Notes under the pieces: model-generated
What the model was told of the DNA's origin: nothing
Seen by the model: only the letters and a program-made list of their open reading frames with translations
Databases searched by the model: none
In this document: in pieces, positions 1-10,324 of the stretch
Layout of the letters: each line of letters starts with the position of its first letter
Numbering within the stretch: position 1 is the first letter of the stretch
Source: Anaeramoeba ignava
Taxonomy: Eukaryota; Metamonada; Anaeramoebidae
Reading direction: 5' to 3'
DNA: 64,000 bases
Assembly (NCBI GenBank): GCA_028826165.1
Contig: JAPDFW010000145.1
Span: 43,931-107,930, forward strand
Position numbers and translations under genes: made by a program

Positions 1-1798
1 TTAATTAAATTAATAAATAATTCAATTTTACAATTAAATTAAATAAATAATTCAATTTACAATTAAATTAATAAATAATTCAATTTACAATTAAATTAAA
101 TAAATAATTCAATTTTACAATTAAATTAAAATTAAAAAAATAAATTCAATTTACAATTAAATTAAATAAATAATTCAATTTACAATTAAATTAAATAAAT
201 AATTCAATTTACAATTAAATTAATAAATTAATTCAATTTACAATTAAATTAAAATAAAAAATAATAATTCAAATTTACAATTAAAATTAATAAATATAAT
301 TAAATTTTATAAATTAAATTAAATTAAAATAATTCAATTTACAATTAAATTCAATTTAAATAAATTCAATTTACTACAATTAAATTAAATAAATAAATTC
401 AATTTACAATTAAATTAAATAAATTCAATTTACAATTAAATTAAATAAATAAATTCAATTTACAATTAAATTAAATAAATAATTCAATTTACAATTAAAT
501 TAAATAAATAAATTCAATTTACAATTAAATTAAATATAATTCAATTTACAATTAAATTAAATAAATAATTCAATTTACAATTAAATTAAATAAAAATAAA
601 TTCAATTTACAATTAAATAAATTAAAAATTTCAATTTAAATTAATAAATTCAATTTACAATTAAATTAAATAAATAAATTCAATTTACAATTAAATTAAA
701 TAATTCAATTTACAATTAAATTAAATAAATTCAATTTACAATTAAATTAAATTAAATTCAATTTACAATTAAATTAAATTAAATTCAATTTACAATTAAA
801 TTAAATAATTCAATTTACAATTAAATTAAATAAATTCAATTTACAATTAAATTAAATTACAATTCAATTTACAATTAAATTAAATTACAATTCAATTTAC
901 AATTAAATTAAATTACAATTCAATTTACAATTAAATTAAATAAATAATTCAATTTACAATTAAATTAAATAAATAAATTCAATTTACAATTAAATTAAAT
1001 AAATAAATTCAATTTACAATTAAATTAAATAAATAAATTCAATTTACAATTAAATTAAATAAATAATTCAATTTACAATTAAATTAATAAATAAATATAA
1101 TTCAATTTACAATTAAATTAAAATAAATTCAATTTACAATTAAATTAAATAAATTCAATTTACAATTAAATTAAATAAATTCAATTTACAATTAAATTAA
1201 ATAAAAATTCAATTTACAATTAAATTAAATATAATTCAATTTACAATTAAATTAAATAAATTCAATTTACAATTAAATTAAATATAATTCAATTTACAAT
1301 TAAATTAAAATAAATTCAATTTACAATTAAATTAAAAATTAATTCAATTTTTAAATTAAATTAAATAAATTCAATTTACAATTAAATTAAAATTCAATTT
1401 ACAATTAAATTAAATATAATTCAATTTTACAATTTAAATTAAATTAAATTCAATTTCAAATTAAATTAAATTATAATTCAATTTTACAATTAAATTAAAT
1501 TAAATTCAATTTACAATTAAATTAAATTAATTCAATTTACAATTAAATTAAATAAATTCAATTTACAATTAAATTAAAATAATTCAATTTACAATTAAAT
1601 TAAAATTATTAAATTAATTCAATTTACAATTAAATTAAATTAAATTCAATTTACAATTAAATTAAATTAATTCAATTTACAATTAAATTAAATACATTCA
1701 ATTTACAATTAAATTAAATTAAATTCAATTTACAATTAAATTAATAAATTAAATTCAATTTACAATTAAATAAATAATTAATTCAATTTACAATTAAA
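1..1798 (+). repeat. Module A satellite array 1 (starts before window)
   Basis: Tandem array whose unit is a near-invariant core, ATTCAATTTACAATTAAAT, followed by a spacer of variable length (for example TAAATAAATA, TAAAT, TACA). The core holds a dyad, AATTTA-CAAT-TAAATT. I see no G on the + strand in the whole array. Units run from about 24 to 35 bp, so this is a constant core with elastic spacing rather than a fixed-length satellite. The left edge is cut by the window. There is no coding potential. Confidence 0.95.
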
Positions 1799-2600
1799 TT
1801 ACATTTTGTTTTCATTTTATTTATTTATCAATAAAACGAATTTATGTTCAAACACTTATTTTTCAATTTTATTTGATTTTTATTTGATTTTCATTGATTT
1901 ATTTTGATTTTCAATTATTTTGAATTAAAACAGAACAAAAAGTAAATCAATATTGAATTAAGTTATTTTATTATATTTTTTATTTGATTTAATATAAAAC
2001 AATTATTTCACTTCAATTGTAAAACAAAATTGAAGTATGTTTTGAATTAATTTACAACATAATTCCATTTAATTCACATTTATTTCAATTCAAATTTATA
2101 TTCAATTTCATTTATAGTTAATTTATAAAGGAAATAAAAAGTAAATTAAAAATGGGTTTGGGTTGAAGGGGCATAAGGGGATTAATAATAATTTATTCAT
2201 AATTTATTCATAATTTAATTTATTTTTTATTTTTATTTTTAATTTATGTTTTTAATTTTGAAATTTATTTTTATATTTGATATATATATTTTTAGTATTT
2301 TGTAAATTAAAATATTTATAAATAAATATTTATTTTAATTTTAATTTAATTTAATTTAATTTAATTTAATTTTGTTTTTTATTAATTTAGAATTAATAAT
2401 CAATTTTTAAAATATAATATATATTTTATCTTCTTTTTCTTCTTCTTCTATTTATTTATTTATTTATTTATTTGCAATTTCATTTTCAATTTAATTTAAT
2501 TTAATTTTCAATTTCAATTTCATTTTACAATTTAATTTCTATTTTCATTTTAATTTCAATTTAATTTAATTTAATTTTAATTCAATTTAATTCATATTTT
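1799..2600 (+). repeat. Module P copy 1 (conserved block after satellite A)
   Basis: First of nine copies of a ~800-bp block that always follows an A array. Landmarks in order: TTACATTTTGTTTTCATTTT entry; AAAACGAATTTATG; AATTAAAACAGAACAAAAAG; a hairpin at 2010-2036 (arms ACTTCAATT and AATTGAAGT); TTTATAAAGGAAATAAAAAG at about 2122; a four-run G islet at 2154-2180; a TTC/TATT-rich tract; then entry into module C. It is the least AT-biased of the repeated modules. No ORF is credible. Function unknown; a promoter or origin role is inference. Confidence 0.9.
2154..2180 (+). promoter_or_regulatory. Putative G-quadruplex motif, P1
   Basis: Four G runs of 3, 3, 4 and 4, separated by TTT, TTGAA and CATAA. 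This meets the usual G3+N1-7 quadruplex pattern. It lies about 25 bp downstream of a TATAAAG sequence. The motif is seen in the sequence; folding and function are inferred. Confidence 0.6.
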
Positions 2601-3400
2601 ATATTTTATAAATTAAATAAATAAAATATTTTTAATTGTAATTTATTTTATTTTCATTTTATTTTGTGTGTAAATGAATTTTGAAAAATCAAAAATAAAA
2701 TTAATAAAATAAAAATAAATTTTGAAAATAATAATTGAATTATTAATAAAATAAAAATATTAGAATTAATTAATTAATTAATTATAAATGAAAATTTATT
2801 ATTATTAATTATTAAAATAAATAAATTTGAAATGAAAAATAATAAATAAAAATGAATATTAATTATATTATATAAATATAATGAATGAATATATAATTAA
2901 TAAATATATAATAATAAATATCAATTCAAAAATATATCTAATATAAAATGTTTAAAAATAAAAATAAATTTTTAAAAGTATAAATCAAAATAAATAATAT
3001 TTTTTTTATCAACTTAATTTCAATTTATATAAATATAAATCAAAAATAAAAAAAATCAAATTTTATTCTAATTTATATATTTTAAACATTTTTCAATAAT
3101 AAATATTAAATCAAAATATATATTCAAAATTAATATAATAATGAAATCAAATTTATTATCAATATTATATTAATAAATAATATAATAAATATAATATAAG
3201 AATTAATAAATATATTAATAAAAATATATTTTATTAAATATTCTTTTTGGATTTGATTTTTATTTTGTAATTCTTTTTATATTTTTAGAATAATTATTTA
3301 TTTATTTTCATTTATTATTTTATTCAAAATTTCATTTTAATTTCATTTACAATTTAATTTTATTTTTAAATATAATTTAATTTCATTTTCATTTTCAATT
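2601..3400 (+). repeat. Module C copy 1
   Basis: First of 23 copies of an ~820-bp dispersed module. Landmarks in order: ATATTTTATAAATTAAATAA entry; TTTTGTGTGTAAATGA; a TTAATTAA cluster; AAAATGTTTAAAAATAA; a purine-rich A tract; TTTAAACATTTTTCAATAAT; an ATATTA/TATAAT-rich stretch; ATTCTTTTTGGATTTGA; GTAATTCTTTTTATATTTT; and a TTTCATTTTC exit. It contains both G and C and no plausible gene. It is the hub that connects every other module. Confidence 0.9.
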
Positions 3401-4249
3401 TGATTTTAATTTGAATTTAATTTGGATTTGATTTGATTTAAATTTGAATTTAATTTGAATTTAATTTGATTTGAATTTGAATTTAATTTAATTTGAATTT
3501 GATTTTGATTTGAATTTAATTTGAATTTAATTTGAATTTAATTTGAATTTTGAATTTGATTTGAATTTAAATTTGAATTTGAATTTTTGAATTTGATTTG
3601 AATTTGAATTTGAATTTGAATTTGAATTTGAATTTGATTTGGAATTTAATTTGAATTTGATTGGAATTAAATTTGAATTTAATTTTGATTTTTAATTTTG
3701 AATTTGATTTTGAATTTGATTTGAATTTGATTTGAAATTTAATTTGAATTTGAATTTAATTTAAATTTTAAATTTAAAATTTAATTAATTAAATTAATTT
3801 TAATTTAAAATTTCAATTTAAAATTAATTTTGATTTTGAATTTTCAATTTAATTTAAATTTTAATTTTTGAATTCAATTTACAATTTATTAATTTAATTA
3901 ATTTCAATTTACAATTAAATTTTAAATTAAAATTTCAATTTACAATTAAATTTTAAAAATTTAATTTTGATTTAAATTTACAATTTCAATTTACAATTTA
4001 AATTAAATTTAAATTTGAATTTGATTTGAATTAAAATTTAAATTTAAATTAAATTTAATTTTAATTTTTACAATTAATTTAAATTTAAATTTTAAATTAA
4101 TTTAATTAATTAATTTGAATTAAATTTAATTCAATTTAAATTTAAATTTTAATTTAAATTAAATTTGAATTTAATTTTAATTTGAATTAAATTAAATTAA
4201 ATCAAATAATTCAATTTTAATTAAATTTATTTAAATTTGATTTGAATTA
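3401..4249 (+). repeat. Module D array 1
   Basis: Degenerate tandem array of TTTGAATTTGA and TTTGAATTTAA units. The first part has G but essentially no C on the + strand. From about 3830 it degrades and mixes with fragments of the A core (CAATTTACAATT at about 3865-3995), the only D array with such mixing. Confidence 0.85.
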
Positions 4250-4367
4250 AATTTAAATTTTCAATTTAGATTAAAATCAACTTTTACATAAAAATAAATA
4301 AACACAAAAATCAATCAATATTCATTTCTGATTTTTATTTTAAATTTTCAATTATTTTTATTTTGAA
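4250..4367 (+). repeat. Module E copy 1 (linker into satellite A)
   Basis: First of nine copies of a ~120-bp linker: AAATTTTCAATTTAGATTA, then CAACTTTACATAATAAATAA, CACAAAAA, TCAATCAATATTCATTTCTG and a TTTTGAATTCAATTT exit that merges into the first A monomer. In every unit it is the sole left boundary of an A array. This copy is slightly diverged (TAAAATCAACTTTTACATA). Confidence 0.85.
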
Positions 4368-5305
4368 TTCAATTTACAATTAAATTAAATTCAATTTAAT
4401 TAAATTACATTCAATTTACAATTAAATTACATTCAATTTACAATTAAATTCATTCAATTTACAATTAAATTACATTCAATTTACAATTAAATTAAATAAA
4501 TAATTCAATTTTTAAATTAAATTACATTCAATTACAATTAAATTAAATTTACAATTAAAAATTCATTCAATTTACAATTAAATTAAATAAATAAATTCAA
4601 TTTTACAATTAAATTAAATAAATTAAAATTCAATTTACAATTAAATTAAATTAATAAATTCAATTTACAATTAAATTTAATTTTAATAAATAATTCAATT
4701 TACAATTAAATTTACAATTAAATTTACAATTAAATTAAATTTACTGATTAAATTAAATTCAATTTACAATTAAATTACATTCAATTTACAATTAAATTAA
4801 ATTCAATTTACAATTAAATTAAATTAAATTCAATTTAATTAAATTAAATTACATTCAATTTACAATTAAATTACATTCAATTTACAATTAAATAAATTCA
4901 ATTTACAATTAAATAAATTCAATTTACAATTAAATAAATTCAATTTACAATTAAATAAATTCAATTTACAATTAAATTAAATAAATTCAATTTACAATTA
5001 AATTAAATAAATTCAATTTACAATTAAATTAAATAAATTCAATTTACAATTAAATTAAAATAATTCAATTTACAATTAAATCAATAATTAATTAATTCAA
5101 TTTACAATTAAATTAAATAAATTCAATTTACAATTAAATTCAATTTACAATTAAATTAAATAATTCAATTTACAATTAAATTAAATAAATATAATTCAAT
5201 TTACAATTAAATTAAATAAATAAATTCAATTTACAATTAAATTAAATAAATAAATTCAATTTACAATTAAATTAAATATATTCAATTTACAATTAAATTA
5301 ATAAT
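4368..5305 (+). repeat. Module A satellite array 2
   Basis: Early monomers use short TACATT spacers; later ones use TAAATAAAT. The array ends with TTAATAATTTTACATTTTG, the join into P2, which is the same join form as array 5. Confidence 0.93.
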
Positions 5306-6092
5306 TTTACATTTTGTTTTCATTTTATTTATTTATCAATAAAACGAATTTATGTTCAAACACTTATTTTTCAATTTTATTTGATTTTTATTTGATTTTC
5401 ATTGATTTATTTTGATTTTCAATTATTTTAAATTAAAACAGAACAAAAAGTAAATCAATATTGAATTAAGTTATTTTATTATATTTTTTATTCGATTTAA
5501 TATAAAACAATTATTTCATTCCAATTGTAAAACAAAATTGAAGTATGTTTTGAATTAATTTACAATATAATTCCATTTAATTTATATTTATTTCAATTCA
5601 AATTTATGTTCAATTTTAATTATAGTTAATTTATAAAGGAAATAAAAAGTAAATTAAAATTGGGTTGGGTTGAAGGGGCATAAGGGGATTAATAATAATT
5701 TATTCATAATTTATTCATAATTTAATTTATTTTTTATTTTTATTTTTAATTTATGTTCTTAATTTTGAAATTTATTTTTATATTTGATATATATATTTTT
5801 AGTATTTTGTAAATTAAAATATTTATAAATAAATATTTATTTTAATTTATTTTAATTTTAATTTAATTTAATTTTGTTTTTTATTAATTTAGAATTAATA
5901 ATCAATTTTTAAAATATAATATATATTTTATCTTCTTTTTTTTCTTCTTCTATTTATTTATTTATTTATTTATTTATTTGCAATTTCATTTTCAATTTCA
6001 ATTTAATTTTCATTTTCATTTTACAATTTAATTTCTATTTTCATTTTAATTTTCAATTTAGTTTAATTTTAATTCAATTTAATTCATATTTT
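5306..6092 (+). repeat. Module P copy 2
   Basis: Full copy. The upstream hairpin arm is mutated (ATTCCAATT), so the stem is weakened here, while the G islet at 5662-5687 keeps all four runs. Confidence 0.9.
5662..5687 (+). promoter_or_regulatory. Putative G-quadruplex motif, P2
   Basis: G runs of 3, 3, 4 and 4 with loops TT, TTGAA and CATAA. Intact by pattern; no structural evidence is available from sequence alone. Confidence 0.6.
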
Positions 6093-6568
6093 TATATTTT
6101 ATAAATTAAATAAAATATTTTTAATTGTAATTTATTTTATTTTCATTTTATTTTATGTGTAAATGAATTTTGAAAAATCAAAAATAAAATTAATAAAATA
6201 AATAAAAATAAATTTTGAAAATAATAATTGAATTATTAATAAAATAAAAATATTAAAATTAATTAATTAATTAATTATAAATCAAAATTTATTATTATTA
6301 ATTATTAAAATAAATAAATTTGAAATGAAAAATAATAAATAAAAATGAATATTAATTATATTATATAAATATAATAAATGAATATATAATTAATAAATAT
6401 ATAATAATAAATATCAATTCAAAATATATGTAGTATAAAATGTTTAAAAAATAAAAATAAATTTTTAAAAGTATAAATCAAAATAAATAATATTTTTTTT
6501 ATCAACTTAATTTCAATTTATATAAATATAAATCAAAAAAAAAAAATAAAAAAAAAATCAAATTTTAT
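6093..6568 (+). repeat. Module C copy 2, left part (split by insertion)
   Basis: The normal C sequence runs to AAATTTTAT at 6568, where the recombinase-bearing element interrupts it. The copy resumes at 8543 with TCTAATTTATATATTTTAAA, exactly the next bases of uninterrupted copies. Confidence 0.9.
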
Positions 6569-6615
6569 CCTCGAAAAATTGAAACAATAAAATTTTATTT
6601 TTCAAAAATTTAATT

Positions 6616-6710
6616 AAAGACCCGGAAAAATAAAATTTCATTTTTATTGACGGGGGCGAATTTATTTTCTGCCATTTGGGGAAAATAAAATTTTATTTTT
6701 CCAGGTCTTT
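6616..6710. mobile_element. 95-bp foldback mini-element near the left end of the Crypton-like insert
   Basis: Inverted arms at 6616-6638 and 6688-6710 match at 22 of 23 positions. They begin AAAGACCCGGAAAAATAAAA and close as TTTTATTTTTCCAGGTCTTT. The loop is comparatively GC-rich (GACGGGGGCGAA). It could be a MITE-like insertion or a structural end of the host element. Confidence 0.55.
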
Positions 6711-6825
6711 TTCCCCTTTTTAAAATTGAAATTTCTCCTTTTTATTTCAAAATAAAATGATATTTGAGAAATTTGGTTTTTTATTGAAAAGTGAGTAAAT
6801 TCCAAAAAATCCTAAAAAAAACCAT

Positions 6826-6939
6826 GAAGAAAATGAAAATGAAGAAAATGAAAATGAAGAAAATGAAAATGAAGAAAATGAAAATGAAGAAAATGAAAAT
6901 GAAGAAAATGAAAATGAAGAAAATGAAGAAAATGAAAAT
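6826..6939. repeat. 15-bp microsatellite downstream of the recombinase gene
   Basis: About seven and a half copies of GAAGAAAATGAAAAT, the last ones with an internal deletion. It lies just past the recombinase stop codon on the gene's 3' side, probably in its 3' untranslated region. The purine-only strand gives open frames in both directions that are artefacts of the repeat. Confidence 0.85.
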
Positions 6940-6982
6940 CAGTAAAAATCCAAGAATGAGATCCCAAGCATTCAACCTACTG

Positions 6983-8173
6983 TTACTTCTTTTCATCAGG
7001 GTTCAAGAATGTTGATTTCCAAGTTGTTGCCATGTCTTTCAATGATCTCTTTCGGTCGTGTACTCCAATGTTGATTGATATAATCGAGTTTGAGGGATTT
7101 CCAATTGAGATCCCATTGGGAAATAAAAGTGGAAGGTTTTGGTTTGAGTTGTTCTCTTTTTGATCTAATTTAAGCTGCAATGCATTATCAATTGCTTTTT
7201 CTTTCTCTAAACAAACTCTTTTATATAATTGGAGAGATGATTCTGATTTATGCCCACTTTTTAATTTCATAATTTCTTGATCTTGGATCCCTTGGTTGTA
7301 TAGCCTCGATACACAAGTTACACGAAAGGAATGTAGACCAATTTTCTTATTAATATTAACTTTTTTGCATAGCTCTTGTAAATGTCTTCTCAATGTAGGT
7401 GCTTTAATTGCTTGGTTTGTAAGGGGATTTCCTGTAAAGTTTTTCTTTTTGAATGATCTAAAAAGCCGATTGTCTGGATTCGTGGGTAACTCTGATCGAA
7501 ATTTCCAATACTTGCTCAAAATTAAATATGGATCTTTCGGTGAATCTGAAAAAGGAAATAGTTTGACTGTTTTTGGTTCAAAGTTAGTCACTCCAATTGT
7601 TGCCTTATTGTTTTTGCATTCACCTTGTACATACTCTATAAAATCTTGACCATCAATGTGCCCAAAATGAATTTGTGTCAATGTCAGATCTGCGATCTCT
7701 TGTCCTCTCAAACAAAAATGGATTCCAACTACCATCACCGTTGCAATTGTCAAATGTTTTGGATTTTCTAACCTTAGATATTCCATCAATTTAGTTTGTT
7801 CAGCTTCTTTCAAATCTTGATAATGCGAAGTAAAACAGTTTCCAGCTGCAATAATTTCTTTTAACCGGTTTTCTACGGTGTTCTTGATGTCCTCAAATTC
7901 AGAATTTTTTAAATCTACGCTAATTAATTTCTTTTGATTCAAATACGATAAAAGGTTTGAGCAATAGGACCGATAAGTTTTAAGTTTGTATTCCTTTCCG
8001 TTACTCCTTTTTAATTGAATAAAAAATCGACAGATGGTGTCTTTGAGATCTATTTCTTCGAAAGTAACATTCTCAGCTTTCAAAAATCTTTCCCATTTCT
8101 TTCCCATAACAGAAATCGATTTTTGTGTATTTAAAGGGATTTTTTTTTTTTTGTACTCCTCAACAGATGTCAT
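6983..8173 (-). CDS. Crypton-type tyrosine recombinase (DUF3504-like)
   Basis: Predicted 396-residue site-specific recombinase that would cut and rejoin DNA through a covalent tyrosine intermediate to excise and integrate its element. Residues ~10-105 form a helical region like a core-binding domain, and ~120-330 the catalytic domain. The tyrosine recombinase catalytic set is visible: Arg156 (CLRGQE), a Lys at 187 or 190 in the beta-hairpin region, His281-x-x-Arg284 (HSFRVT), His308 (SGHKS) and Tyr317 (QLYKR). The tail 330-396 is not recognised. The start ATG is at 8171-8173 with an A/T tract upstream, and the stop is TAA. There is no frameshift or internal stop, so the gene looks intact. Codon composition is much less AT-biased than the flanks, as expected of an inserted element. 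The resemblance to DUF3504/ZMYM2-type proteins is by eye; other tyrosine-recombinase subgroups cannot be excluded. Confidence 0.85.
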   Translation of the reverse strand: MTSVEEYKKKKIPLNTQKSISVMGKKWERFLKAENVTFEEIDLKDTICRFFIQLKRSNGKEYKLKTYRSYCSNLLSYLNQKKLISVDLKNSEFEDIKNTVENRLKEIIAAGNCFTSHYQDLKEAEQTKLMEYLRLENPKHLTIATVMVVGIHFCLRGQEIADLTLTQIHFGHIDGQDFIEYVQGECKNNKATIGVTNFEPKTVKLFPFSDSPKDPYLILSKYWKFRSELPTNPDNRLFRSFKKKNFTGNPLTNQAIKAPTLRRHLQELCKKVNINKKIGLHSFRVTCVSRLYNQGIQDQEIMKLKSGHKSESSLQLYKRVCLEKEKAIDNALQLKLDQKENNSNQNLPLLFPNGISIGNPSNSIISINIGVHDRKRSLKDMATTWKSTFLNPDEKK

Positions 8174-8364
8174 AAGAGACGAATGAAAATCAAAAAAAAA
8201 TTTTTTTTTTCTTTTGAATCCCGAATTAGAAAAATTTTTTCTTAAATAGTTTTCTCTTAAATTTTTTTTTCTCCTTTTTTCGATTTTTTTCTCCTTTTAT
8301 TTTTTTTTTATTTTTTTTTTATTTTTTATTTTTTGGATCAGATCAATTTTTTGAGGATAAAAAT

Positions 8365-8532
8365 ACTATTTGCCCTCATTCGGAAAAATAAAATCATTTT
8401 TGAATCTCGATTTTTAGCTAAACCATCCGCTCGCCAGGGCTCGCTAAGATAATTTTGGCTCGTAAACGAGCCACCGCTAAAAATCTCGATTGCAAAAATA
8501 AAATTTTATTTTTCCAAATTTGAGCAAATAGT
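8365..8532. mobile_element. 168-bp foldback (MITE-like) element at the right end of the insert
   Basis: Imperfect inverted arms of about 55 bp start ACTATTTGCCC and end GAGCAAATAGT, sharing GGAAAAATAAAAT and a GATTTTTAGC inner edge. The loop is GC-rich and contains a perfect hairpin, GGCTCG-TAAA-CGAGCC, at 8457-8472. There is no coding capacity. The TIR-internal palindrome matches the one in the 6616-6710 element. Confidence 0.65.
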
Positions 8533-8542
8533 TTATCTTTAT

Positions 8543-8890
8543 TCTAATTTATATATTTTAAACATTTTTCAATAATAAATATTAAATCAAAATATATATT
8601 CAAAATTAATATAATAATGGAATCAAATTTATTATCAATATTATATTAATAAATAATATAATAAATATAATATCAGAATAATAAATATATTAATAAAAAT
8701 ATATTTTATTAAATATTCTTTTTTTTGGATTTGATTTTTATTTTGTAATTCTTTTTATATTTTTTAGAATAATTATTTATTTCTTTTCATTTATTATTTT
8801 ATTCAAAATTTCATTTTTAATTTCATTTACAATTTAATTTATTTTAAATATAATTTAATTTCATTTCCATTTTCATTTTCAATTTCATTT
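8543..8890 (+). repeat. Module C copy 2, right part
   Basis: Continuation of the split C copy, from TCTAATTTATATATTTTAAA to the TTTCATTTCCATTTTC exit. It leads directly into module F rather than D. Confidence 0.9.
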
Positions 8891-10017
8891 TTTCATATTT
8901 ATATATATAATTAATCAATTTAATTTCCAATTTATTTATAATTTATATTCAAAAATAAAAATCAATTTCTCTCTATATATAAAATATATAAATTTAATTT
9001 TTCAATTTATTTATAATTTAAATTCAAAATAAAAATCAATTTATTTATATATATTATAAACAAATTTATAATAAAATACTTAATTAATTTAATTCCCAAT
9101 TTATTTATAATTTATATTCAAAAATAAAAATCAATTTCTCTCTATATATAAAATATATAAATTTATTTTTCAATTTATTTATAATTTAAATTAAAAATAA
9201 AAATCAATTTATTTATATATATTATAAACAAATTTATAATAAAATAATTAATTAATTTAATTCCCAATTTATTTATAATTTATATTCAAAATAAAAAATC
9301 AATTTCTCTCTATATATAAAATATATAAATTTATTTTTCAATTTATTTATAATTTATATTCAAAATAAAAATCAATTTATTTATATATATTATAAAACAA
9401 ATTTATAACAAAATACTTAATTAATTTAATTTCCAATTTATTTATAATTTATATTCAAAAATAAAAATCAATTTCTCTCTATATATAAAAAGTATATAAA
9501 TTTATTTTTAATTTATTTCAATTCAAATTAAAAATAAAAATCAATTTATTTATATATATTATAAACAAATTTATAACAAAATAATTTATTAATTTAATTT
9601 TCAATTTATTTATAATTTATATTCAAAAATAAAAATCAATTTCTCTCTATATATAAAATATATAAATTTATTTTTCAATTTATTTATAATTTAAATTAAA
9701 AATAAAAATCAATTTATTTATATATATTATAAACAAATTTATAACAAAATAATTAATTAATTTAATTTCCAATTTATTTATAATTTATATTCAAAAAATA
9801 AAAAATCAATTTCTCTCTATATATAAAATATATAAATTTATTTTTCAATTTATTTATAATTTAAATTAAAAATAAAAAAAATCAATTTATTTATATATAT
9901 TATAAACAAATTTATAATAAAATAATTAATCAATTTAATTTCCAATTTATTTATAATTTATATTCAAAAAATAAAAAATCAATTTCTCTCTATATATAAA
10001 ATATATAAATTTATTTT
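8891..10017 (+). repeat. Module F array 1: 168-bp dimeric tandem repeat
   Basis: About six and a half head-to-tail units of 168-170 bp. Each has two related halves beginning CAATTTATTTATAATTTA: a ~74-bp half carrying AATTTCTCTCTATATATAAA and a ~94-bp half carrying TTTATATATATTATAAACAA. Half starts at 9097, 9171 and 9265 give these lengths. The array sits between C and D. No coding potential. Confidence 0.9.
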
Positions 10018-10324
10018 TGAATTTGATTTGAATTTGATTTGAATTTGATTTGAATTAAATTTGAATTTGATTTGAATTTAATTTGAATTTGATTTGAATT
10101 TAATTTTAATTTAATTTGAATTTGAATTTAATTTGAATTTAATTTGAATTTGATTTTGAATTTGAATTTGAATTTGATTTGAATTTGATTTGAATTTGAT
10201 TTGAATTTGAATTTAATTTGAATTTAATTTTAATTTAATTTGAATTTGAATTTAATTTTAATTTAATTTGAATTTGAATTTAATTTGAATTTAATTTAAT
10301 TTGAATTTAATTTGATTTGAATTT
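10018..10324 (+). repeat. Module D array 2
   Basis: G-only (C-free) + strand array of TTTGAATTTGA/TTTAA units. The last unit, GAATTTAAAACAAATAAA, is the fixed join into module M. Confidence 0.88.

Larger units (their letters stand above)
6569..8537 (-). mobile_element. Crypton-like DNA transposon inserted in module C
   Basis: About 1.97 kb of clearly higher GC content interrupting a C module. TTTAT occurs at both borders (6564-6568 and 8538-8542), and removing the insert plus one TTTAT restores the C consensus. Its one long gene is a tyrosine recombinase on the minus strand. There is no reverse transcriptase or RNase H, which argues against a DIRS or Ngaro retroelement and for a Crypton, a family known to be flanked by short direct repeats. 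The left end (6564-6582) recurs inverted at 8343-8361 with one mismatch in 19, so the original element may end near 8361, with a separate 168-bp foldback element beyond it. Confidence 0.75.

Noticed and set aside
1-1798. CRISPR-like pattern of constant repeat and variable spacer in module A
   Set aside because: Spacers are 5-16 bp low-complexity AT text that recur between units, there are no cas genes, and the context is eukaryotic satellite.
2153-2170. Tiny reading frame starting at the ATG beside the G islet
   Set aside because: In most copies it encodes only four or five residues before a stop, and P2 lacks the ATG.
2154-2180. GGGTTTGGGTTG-type islet as an internal telomere repeat
   Set aside because: It occurs once per P block, is not tandem, and its linkers TTGAA and CATAA do not form a telomere period.
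6781-7015. Two opposed short frames over the GAAGAAAATGAAAAT repeat
   Set aside because: Both consist mainly of microsatellite-encoded residues (KMK or IFF) and lie past the recombinase stop codon.
7296-7649. 117-codon open frame on the + strand
   Set aside because: Lies entirely antisense to the tyrosine recombinase gene, which carries recognisable catalytic motifs; this frame has none.
6983-8173. DIRS or Ngaro retroelement as the source of the recombinase
   Set aside because: Those elements also encode reverse transcriptase and RNase H; the whole insert is under 2 kb and holds only the recombinase.
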